In this document: positions 53,780 through 59,751 of the stretch, piece by piece
How the letters are laid out: each line of letters begins with the position of its first letter
How positions within the stretch are numbered: the first letter of the stretch is position 1
Source of the DNA: JACMQX01 sp044225675
Lineage (GTDB): Bacteria; Pseudomonadota; Gammaproteobacteria; Burkholderiales; Burkholderiaceae_C
Assembly: GCA_044225675.1 (NCBI GenBank)
Contig: JBGAIH010000033.1
Coordinates: forward strand, 1 to 59,751
DNA: 59,751 nt
Reading direction: 5' to 3'
Position numbers and translations under genes: made by a program
The notes under the pieces: generated by a model
Told to the model about the DNA's origin: nothing
Seen by the model: the letters and a program-made list of their open reading frames with translations, nothing else
Databases searched by the model: none

Positions 53780-53812
53780 AAAAAAAAACGGCGCCCACAA
53801 GGGGCGCCGTTC
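53780..53812 (-). terminator. Rho-independent terminator after tctA
   Basis: On the minus strand AACGGCGCCCC pairs with GGGCGCCGTT around TTGT, followed by a run of U. It ends the tctB-tctA unit and insulates the signalling operon downstream on the same strand. Confidence 0.9.
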
Positions 53813-53837
53813 AGGAGGCGGAAGAAGCTCGAGCGGA

Positions 53838-55352
53838 TCAGTCGGCGTCGACGAACGCTTCCTCGCGTTTGTTCTTCACCGCAGGCAGCAGCACGATGAT
53901 CACGAGCACCAGCGCGGCGGCGAGAAGGCCGGCCGACAGCGGACGGGTGACGAACACGCTCCAGTCGCCACGCGACAGCAGCAGCGCGCGGCGCAGGTTC
54001 TCTTCCATCATCGGCCCGAGGATGAAGCCCAGCAGCAAAGGCGCTGGTTCACAACCGAGCTTGATGAAGGCGTAGCCGATGACGCCGAACAGCGCGACCA
54101 TCCAGATGTCCCAGGTGTTGTTGTTCGTGGAGTACACGCCGATGGCGCAGAACAGCACGATGGCCGGGAACAGCCAGCGATACGGAATGGTCAGGAACTT
54201 GATCCACACGCCGATCAGCGGCAGGTTCAGGATCACGAGCATCAGGTTGCCGATCCACATCGAGGCGATCAGGCCCCAGAACAGCTGCGGGTTGCTGGTC
54301 ATGACCTGCGGGCCCGGCTGGATGTTGTGGATGGTCATGGCGCCGACCATCAGCGCCATCACGGCGTTGGGCGGAATGCCCAGCGTGAGCAGCGGGATGA
54401 AGGAGGTCTGCGCGCCGGCGTTGTTGGCCGACTCGGGGCCGGCCACACCGCGGATGTTGCCCTTGCCGAACGGAACTTCGCCGGGCTTGAGCTTGATCTT
54501 CTTCTCGATCGTGTAGGCCGCGAAGGCCGACAGCAGCGCACCGCCGCCGGGCAGGATGCCGAGCGCCGAGCCCAGGGCCGTGCCGCGCAGCATCGCGGGG
54601 AACATGTTCTTGAAGTCCTCCTTGGTGGGGAACAGGCCCGAGACCTTGGCCGCGAAGACTTCGCGCTCTTCTTCCGGCTTGGACAGATTCATGATGATCT
54701 CGCCGTAGCCGAACACGCCCATGGCGATCACGATGAAGCCGATGCCGTCGGTCAGTTCGGGGATGTCGAACGAGAAGCGCGCCACACCGGAATTCACGTC
54801 GGTGCCCACCAGGCCGAGCAGCAGGCCCAGCACGATCATGGCGATGGCCTTGACCAGCGAGCCCGAGGCCAGCACCACCGCGCCGATCAGGCCCAGCACC
54901 ATCAGCGAGAAGTACTCGGCCGGACCGAACTTGAAGGCCAGCTCCGTCAGCGGGGGCGCGAACGCCGCCAGGATCAGCGTGCCGACGCAGCCGGCGAAGA
55001 ACGAGCCGATGCCGGCGGCCGCGAGCGCCGGGCCCGCCCGGCCCTGCCGGGCCATCTGGTAGCCGTCGATCACCGTGACCACCGACGAGGACTCGCCGGG
55101 CAGGTTCACCAGGATCGCGGTGGTCGAACCGCCATATTGGGAGCCGTAGTAGATGCCGGCCAGCATGATCAGCGCGGCCACGGGCGGCAGCGCGTAGGTG
55201 GCCGGCAGCAGCATCGCGATCGTGGCGACCGGGCCGATGCCCGGCAGCACGCCCACCAGCGTGCCCAGCAGGCAGCCGATGAACGCGTACATGAGGTTCT
55301 GCGCCGTGAAGGCGGCGCTGAAGCCGATGGAGAGGTTGTTGATCAGATCCAT
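53838..55352 (-). CDS. tctA: Tripartite tricarboxylate transporter large permease TctA
   Basis: TctA is the 12-helix membrane subunit of TTT carriers that import citrate-like or aromatic carboxylates using a periplasmic binding protein. The 504-residue protein has GTLVGVLPGIGPVATIAMLL, GIYYGSQYGGSTTAILVNLP, the twin motif GILPGGGALLSAFAAYTIEK and GVAGPESANNAGAQTSFIPL. The start MDLINNLSIGF at 55352 is typical. tctB precedes it by ten bases. The binding protein TctC is not in the window. Confidence 0.95.
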   Translation of the reverse strand: MDLINNLSIGFSAAFTAQNLMYAFIGCLLGTLVGVLPGIGPVATIAMLLPATYALPPVAALIMLAGIYYGSQYGGSTTAILVNLPGESSSVVTVIDGYQMARQGRAGPALAAAGIGSFFAGCVGTLILAAFAPPLTELAFKFGPAEYFSLMVLGLIGAVVLASGSLVKAIAMIVLGLLLGLVGTDVNSGVARFSFDIPELTDGIGFIVIAMGVFGYGEIIMNLSKPEEEREVFAAKVSGLFPTKEDFKNMFPAMLRGTALGSALGILPGGGALLSAFAAYTIEKKIKLKPGEVPFGKGNIRGVAGPESANNAGAQTSFIPLLTLGIPPNAVMALMVGAMTIHNIQPGPQVMTSNPQLFWGLIASMWIGNLMLVILNLPLIGVWIKFLTIPYRWLFPAIVLFCAIGVYSTNNNTWDIWMVALFGVIGYAFIKLGCEPAPLLLGFILGPMMEENLRRALLLSRGDWSVFVTRPLSAGLLAAALVLVIIVLLPAVKNKREEAFVDAD

Positions 55353-55362
55353 GGTGCCCGCC

Positions 55363-55851
55363 TCAGCCTGCGATGAAAGTAGGCCACACCGGGAACTGCA
55401 GCTTGAGCAGCCAGATGAAAGCGAAGTAGCTGAACACGGCCAGGATGGTCGCCAGCACGATGACCTCCTTGAACTTGAACCGGTCGCCGGCCAGGCTGGC
55501 GATGAACACCAGCGCATAGATGGCGGCGATCAGGCCCATGGCGGGGATGCCGAACTTCGGCAGGCCGCCGAGCAGCAGGCCGAACGCCAGGTTGGCGCCG
55601 ATGATGAAACCGAGCGGCTTCCAGGCGATCGAGCCGATCTTCTCGCCGTCTTCGGTCTCGACGACCAGCGACTTGAAGATGATCACGGCGCCGAGGATGG
55701 CGAGCAGCACGCCCAGCATCAGCGGGAAGTAACCGGGCCCCATCCGCGCGCCGGTGCCGACGCTGTAGGTGGTGGCGCCCCAGGCGAAGGCGATGCCTAC
55801 GGCCGAGAACATGAGGCCCGAGAAAAAGTCTTTCTGGCTCTTGATTTTCAA
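55363..55851 (-). CDS. tctB: Tripartite tricarboxylate transporter small permease TctB
   Basis: The 162-residue protein has four membrane helices and the TctB pattern: MKIKSQKDFFSGLMFSAVGI, GTGARMGPGYFPLMLG and IGANLAFGLLLGGL. It partners TctA in the membrane. No TctC gene lies upstream, where the next gene is an unrelated ATPase. Betaproteobacteria often keep many TctC (Bug) proteins elsewhere. Confidence 0.92.
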   Translation of the reverse strand: MKIKSQKDFFSGLMFSAVGIAFAWGATTYSVGTGARMGPGYFPLMLGVLLAILGAVIIFKSLVVETEDGEKIGSIAWKPLGFIIGANLAFGLLLGGLPKFGIPAMGLIAAIYALVFIASLAGDRFKFKEVIVLATILAVFSYFAFIWLLKLQFPVWPTFIAG

Positions 55852-56041
55852 GTGTTATCTCCTGGATTTCCAACGATCCGGGCGCATTGTGCTGGCATGC
55901 GCGCCGAATACCGTTGTGGATTCCACCTATATCAAGACGCCTGAGCGACTCCTGACCCGATGCTGAGTCGCACCTGACTCGGCAGTGAATTTGATCAGGG
56001 TAAACCCTGGTTTTGAGCCGCCTCGCGCTGCGAGGGGCCGA

Positions 56042-57850
56042 TCAGTCGAGCGGCGGCGTCGCGCTCAGGACTTCTTCGATGGTCGTGAGCCCTTCGGCCA
56101 CGCGCAGCGCGCCGGCCAGGCGCAGCGGCCGCATGCCGTCGGCCACGGCCTGACGCCGCAGCGCGTCGATGCTCGGCTCCTGGTTGACCTTGCCCTTGAA
56201 GGCCTCGCTCACCGTGAGCAGCTCGTACAGGCCCATGCGACCCATGAAACCCGTCATGCGGCAGTCCACGCAGCCGACAGGCTTGTAGGGCCGCCAGCCG
56301 CCATTGATCTTCCAGGGCTTGACGACTTCGTCGAGCGCCTCGCGCGTGGTCTCCTCGTCACGCACCTTGCACTGCTTGCACAGGGTGCGCACCAGGCGCT
56401 GCGCCAGCACGCCCAGCATGGTGGCGTTGATGAGATACGGCGGCACGCCCAGCTCCATCAGCCGGGTGATGGCCGAGGGTGCATCGTTGGTGTGCAGCGT
56501 GGAGAACACCAGGTGCCCGGTGAGGGCCGCCTGCACCGCCATGTCGGCCGTGGCCAGGTCGCGGATTTCGCCCACCATCAGGATGTCCGGGTCCTGCCGC
56601 ATCAGCGCGCGCAGCCCCTCGGCAAAGCCGAAGTCCAGCTGCGTCTGCACCTGCGTCTGGTTGAACGCCGGCTCGATCATCTCGATCGGGTCCTCGACGG
56701 TGGAGACGTTGACCTCCTCCGTCGCCACGCGCTTGAGCGTGGAGTACAGCGTCGTCGTCTTGCCCGAGCCGGTGGGGCCCGTCACGAGGATGATGCCGTG
56801 CGGCCGCTTGACGAGCGCCTCCCAGCGCTGCGCGTCATGCGGCGCGAAGCCGAGCGCGTCCAGGTCCTTGACGGTGGTGTCGGGGTCGAAGATCCGCATC
56901 ACCATCTTCTCGCCGAAGGCGGTGGGCAGCGTCGACAGCCGCATTTCGACCTCGTCGCCCCGCGGATTGCGGGTCTTGATCCGGCCGTCCTGCGGGCGGC
57001 GCTTTTCCACCACGTCCATGCGGCCCAGCAGCTTGATGCGCGCCGTCATGGCGGTGAGCACGCCCATGGGCATCTGGTAGACCGGATGCAGCACGCCGTC
57101 GATGCGAAAGCGGATCACGCCCTGCTCGCGGCGCGGCTCCAGGTGGATGTCGCTGGCCCGCTGGTCGAAGGCGTACTGCCACAGCCAGTCCACCACCTGC
57201 ACCACGCCCTGGTCATTGGCGTCGAGCTGCTTGTTGCTCTTGCCCAGCTCGACCAGCTGCTCGAAACTCGCGCCCCCGCTGGCACCGCTGCCCGACTTCT
57301 GGGCCGCACGCACCGACTTGGCCAGCGCGAAGAACTCCGCAGTGAAGCGGTGGATGTCCTGCGGATTGGCCACCACGCGGCGCACCGTCCGGCGCGACTG
57401 GCGCTCCACCTCGTCGACCCAGTCGGTGAGAAAGGGCTCGGCCGTGGCCACCACCACCTCGGTCGGCGTCACCTGCACCGGCAGCACCTTGTGGCGCTCG
57501 GCATAGGCCGCGCTCATGGCGTCGGCCACCTTGCCCACGTCGACCTTGAGCGGATCGATGCGCAGGTAGGCCAGGCCGCTGCGGCCCGCCAGCCATTGGG
57601 TCAGCATCTCGATGTCCAGGTGCTTGCCGTCACTGGCCCGCTGCACGGCCACGCTGGCCAGCCGCACGAGTGGATGCTGGGCGCTCTCGGCCTGGGTCAG
57701 CCGCGCGATGGTGCGCCGCACCTCGTCCGGCGCGATCACGCCATCGGCCCCGAGCCACTCCACCAGACGGCGCCAGTCCAGCGGCCCGGAGGGCGTGCCT
57801 TTGGCAGCAGGCGGCCTGCCGGGCGATTTGGGGGGGAGAACGGCGCTCAT
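56042..57850 (-). CDS. GspE/PilB/PulE-type secretion or pilus assembly ATPase
   Basis: The 602-residue hexameric ATPase has an N-terminal GspE-N region (about 60-200), and a core with RASDIHLEPRREQGVIRFRI, the P-loop ILVTGPTGSGKTTTLYS, the Asp box VEDPIEMIEPAFNQTQV, Walker B DPDILMVGEIRD and the His box TGHLVFSTLHTNDAPSAI. A zinc knuckle has two CxxC pairs: LCKQCKV and VGCVDCRM. It drives pilin or pseudopilin assembly at the inner membrane. No other pilus or secretion gene is beside it. Its ATG overlaps the upstream gene stop as ATGA. Confidence 0.93.
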   Translation of the reverse strand: MSAVLPPKSPGRPPAAKGTPSGPLDWRRLVEWLGADGVIAPDEVRRTIARLTQAESAQHPLVRLASVAVQRASDGKHLDIEMLTQWLAGRSGLAYLRIDPLKVDVGKVADAMSAAYAERHKVLPVQVTPTEVVVATAEPFLTDWVDEVERQSRRTVRRVVANPQDIHRFTAEFFALAKSVRAAQKSGSGASGGASFEQLVELGKSNKQLDANDQGVVQVVDWLWQYAFDQRASDIHLEPRREQGVIRFRIDGVLHPVYQMPMGVLTAMTARIKLLGRMDVVEKRRPQDGRIKTRNPRGDEVEMRLSTLPTAFGEKMVMRIFDPDTTVKDLDALGFAPHDAQRWEALVKRPHGIILVTGPTGSGKTTTLYSTLKRVATEEVNVSTVEDPIEMIEPAFNQTQVQTQLDFGFAEGLRALMRQDPDILMVGEIRDLATADMAVQAALTGHLVFSTLHTNDAPSAITRLMELGVPPYLINATMLGVLAQRLVRTLCKQCKVRDEETTREALDEVVKPWKINGGWRPYKPVGCVDCRMTGFMGRMGLYELLTVSEAFKGKVNQEPSIDALRRQAVADGMRPLRLAGALRVAEGLTTIEEVLSATPPLD

Positions 57851-58605
57851 GGCTGGATGGGGCGAAGAACCCGCAGCCACCGTGGCGCGGGCAGACCCCA
57901 GCGAGTTTGGATGTTTTCCGCGCGCTCGGCAAGCACGGCCCGCTTCGGGCGCGTGGGCGTGCGCTGGGCCAGGACCACGGTGTTGCCCTCGCGCGTCGGC
58001 TTGAAGGCCCAGACCGCCTCGGCGCCGAAGGCTGCCGAAATGTGCGACAGGCTGCTTTCGTAGCTCGACGAGCGGCCGAACAGGTTGACCGACATGCAGC
58101 CGCCGGCCGTGAGCAGGCGCCGGCAATCGGCATAGAAGGCCTCGCTGTCGAGCACCGGCGCGGCGGCCTCGTCGTCATACAGGTCGACCTGCAGGGCGTC
58201 GACCGTGCCGTGCCAGTGCGGATGCGCCGCGACCTCGGCAGCGTCGCCCAGCACGACCTGCAGGCGCGGCGAGTCGGGCGGCAGCTTGAACCACAGGCGG
58301 CAGGCCGCGATCACCCGGGGATTGAGCTCGATCGCCGTGGTCCGCATCTTGAGCTTGCGATAGCAGAACTTGGTGATGGCCGCCGCGCCCAGGCCGAGCT
58401 GCATCGCATGCTGCGCCGGCACCGCGTCGGCCTCGGTGAACAGCAGCCAGGCCATCATCCGCTGCACGTACTCCAGCTCGATGTCGTTGGGCGCGTCCAT
58501 GAGCATCGAGCCCTGGATCCATTCGGAGCCCAGATGCAGGTAGCGCACGTCGCCCCAGTCCGAGAAATTCACCTCGGGCAGCGACTGCAGGGTCTTGTCG
58601 GTCAT
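57847..58605 (-). CDS. Spermidine synthase-like methyltransferase-fold protein
   Basis: The 252-residue protein resembles the SpeE family core: YLHLGSEWIQGSMLMDAPND, AMQLGLGAAAITKFCYRKLK, TAIELNPRVIAACRLWFKLP, VDALQVDLYDDEAAAPVLDS and the Asp-rich loop. It lacks the normal N-terminal domain and some active-site residues, so it need not make spermidine. Its ATG overlaps the glycosylase stop, and its stop overlaps the ATPase ATG; the three genes are one operon. Why these three are coupled is not clear. Confidence 0.83.
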   Translation of the reverse strand: MTDKTLQSLPEVNFSDWGDVRYLHLGSEWIQGSMLMDAPNDIELEYVQRMMAWLLFTEADAVPAQHAMQLGLGAAAITKFCYRKLKMRTTAIELNPRVIAACRLWFKLPPDSPRLQVVLGDAAEVAAHPHWHGTVDALQVDLYDDEAAAPVLDSEAFYADCRRLLTAGGCMSVNLFGRSSSYESSLSHISAAFGAEAVWAFKPTREGNTVVLAQRTPTRPKRAVLAERAENIQTRWGLPAPRWLRVLRPIQP

Positions 58606-59114
58606 TCCATCAATCCATGGCGGGCGAACACCTCGGCCCACGCGGTCAGTTTCCGTTCGAACGACCATGACGCGTTGGCGGGACTGGTCGATGGCAGGCG
58701 GTAGACCGGCAGCCCCAGCGCCGCCGTGATGCGTGCATGGCGAAAGCTCTCGCCTCCATTGTGCGCGATGGCCGCGAGCTCAGGACAGCGGCGGCGCAGG
58801 CCGGCCAGATCGTTGACCTCTGCATTGCGGATCGCCGAGTCGAGGCTGCCCTGCCGCTCGCAGGCGGCGTACACGTCCCACAGCCCCACGCCGTGCGCGC
58901 CGAGCCAGGCGCAGCGCGCCTCGTAGTGCTCTGGCCCGGGCAGCGGGTCATTCGGCCACAGGGCCTGCATGATCTTCCAGAAATGGTTCTGCGGATGGGC
59001 GTAGTACTGCCGGCGAGCCAGCGAGACGCCGCCCGGAAAGCTGCCCAGCACCAGCAGGCGGCAGGACGGCTGCGCCACGGGCGGCAACCCGGTGAGCCGG
59101 TCGGCTTTGCTCAT
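58602..59114 (-). CDS. Hypoxanthine/DNA-deoxyinosine glycosylase (uracil-DNA glycosylase superfamily)
   Basis: The 170-residue protein shows the family marks: LLVLGSFPGGVSLARRQYYA, HPQNHFWKIMQAL, GLWDVYAACERQGSLDSAIR and LPSTSPAN. This group removes deaminated adenine (hypoxanthine), and sometimes uracil, from DNA as the first step of base excision repair. AAGGAT lies six bases before the chosen ATG at 59114; an upstream in-frame Met (59141) is less likely. It is divergent from the MscS gene. Confidence 0.87.
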   Translation of the reverse strand: MSKADRLTGLPPVAQPSCRLLVLGSFPGGVSLARRQYYAHPQNHFWKIMQALWPNDPLPGPEHYEARCAWLGAHGVGLWDVYAACERQGSLDSAIRNAEVNDLAGLRRRCPELAAIAHNGGESFRHARITAALGLPVYRLPSTSPANASWSFERKLTAWAEVFARHGLME

Positions 59115-59191
59115 CCCGCTATCCTTGGCCCATGCCGGCACTCATGCCACCCTCGATACCCTGCGGGCCCATTTGAAAGGACTTTCTGCAC

Positions 59192-59751
59192 ATGACCCTG
59201 GACACCGACACCCTCCTGACCTTTCTCGGAACGCAAGGCGTGGATTTCGGCCTGAAGGTGGTCGGCGCCATCGCCACCTGGATCGTCGGCCGCTGGCTGA
59301 TCCGCCTCGTCACGCGGCTGGTGCAGGGCGCGCTGCAGCGCACGCACAAGATGGACGTGACGCTGGCCACCTACCTCATGTCCATCGTGTCGGTGGTGCT
59401 CAACATCCTGCTCATCCTGGCGGTGCTGGACGTCTTCGGCGTCAAGACGACCTCGTTTGCCGCACTGCTGGCCGGCGCGGGTCTGGCCATTGGCACTGCC
59501 TGGGGCGGGCTGCTGACGCATTTCGCGGCCGGCGTGTTCATGCAGGTGCTGCGCCCGTACAAGGTGGGCGACGTCGTCATGCTCGGCGGCATCACCGGCA
59601 AGGTCAAGGAACTCGGCCTGTTCGGCACCACGCTCGTGACCGGCGAGAACGTGACGGTGCTGCTGGGCAACAACAAGATCTTCTCCGACGCCATCCACAA
59701 CTACAGCACGCTGGGCAACCGGCGGGTGGACATGACGGCCAAGATCGCCAA
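59192..59751 (+). CDS. MscS-family small-conductance mechanosensitive channel, 5' part
   Basis: The gene runs off the right edge, so only 186 residues are visible. After MTLDTDTLLTFLGTQGVDFG come three membrane helices: VGAIATWIVGRWLIRLV, YLMSIVSVVLNILLILAVL, and the pore helix LLAGAGLAIGTAWGGLLTHF, followed by the beta domain RPYKVGDVVMLGGITGKV and the conserved LLGNNKIFSDAIHNYS. This is the MscS pattern; the protein opens on membrane tension to release solutes after osmotic down-shock. AAAGGA lies ten bases before the ATG. Confidence 0.93.
   Translation, partial: MTLDTDTLLTFLGTQGVDFGLKVVGAIATWIVGRWLIRLVTRLVQGALQRTHKMDVTLATYLMSIVSVVLNILLILAVLDVFGVKTTSFAALLAGAGLAIGTAWGGLLTHFAAGVFMQVLRPYKVGDVVMLGGITGKVKELGLFGTTLVTGENVTVLLGNNKIFSDAIHNYSTLGNRRVDMTAKIA

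Noticed and set aside
53697..55376. A 559-codon plus-strand frame opposite tctA
   Set aside because: His/Gln/Arg-rich antisense shadow; tctA has all family motifs and normal length.

Overview
The window looks like a chromosomal segment of a high-GC betaproteobacterium, most likely Burkholderiales/Comamonadaceae. This is inferred from protein types and gene order (ffh, ccsA-like, pilS/pilR-like, ampD, nrdA/nrdB; accB-accC-prmA-DUF3426), from the very high third-position GC, from a lysine/alanine-repeat histone-like protein, and from a G/C-rich inverted repeat between miaB and ffh. No species can be named from sequence alone.

Layout. 1-858: end of a von Willebrand A protein, then tRNA-Met(CAT) with promoter and terminator. 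859-5260: a visibly lower-GC, gene-poor insert beside the tRNA, with a KAP-family P-loop NTPase, a frame-split small gene and a DUF4062 protein; it resembles a defence-type island without an integrase. 5261-13567: housekeeping (secreted small protein, miaB, ffh, ccsA-like, PilS/PilR-like two-component pair, ampD). 13568-18282: class Ia ribonucleotide reductase nrdA/nrdB behind a promoter overlapped by two NrdR-type boxes. 18494-25393: histone-like gene, PfkB kinase, zinc-ribbon/DUF3426, prmA, accC, accB, thioredoxin-like protein and a hypothetical. 25474-34472: acyl-CoA synthetase, mpl, conserved unknowns, DAHP synthase behind a complete aromatic-amino-acid attenuator, tldD, a 3-hydroxyisobutyrate-dehydrogenase-like enzyme. 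34486-46281: rodA, a NarL-type two-component pair divergent from a large lipoprotein, esterase, RNase II-like enzyme, TonB-like protein, aroE, mtgA. 46321-49673: EamA transporter, gamma-glutamyltransferase, HTH regulator. 49724-53611: a three-gene translationally coupled operon described below. 53838-59751: TctA/TctB permease pair, GspE/PilB-like ATPase, spermidine-synthase-like protein, deoxyinosine glycosylase, and the start of an MscS channel.

The two most interesting pieces are regulatory or signalling systems. First, the DAHP synthase gene is preceded by a 25-residue leader peptide with a nine-residue block holding eight aromatic residues (Phe, Tyr and Trp together), followed by two identical RNA segments that compete for one complementary segment, and a terminator: textbook transcription attenuation that would read all three aromatic amino acids at the first shared step of their synthesis. 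Second, the operon 53611-49724 encodes a haem-oxygenase-like diiron enzyme, an autoinducer-synthase/FeeM-like acyltransferase split by a -1 frameshift at a run of eight A, and a membrane hybrid kinase whose sensor region resembles CqsS/LqsS/PhcS receptors and which carries two receiver domains and an HPt domain. This looks like a synthase-plus-receptor signalling system of a kind I do not recognise.
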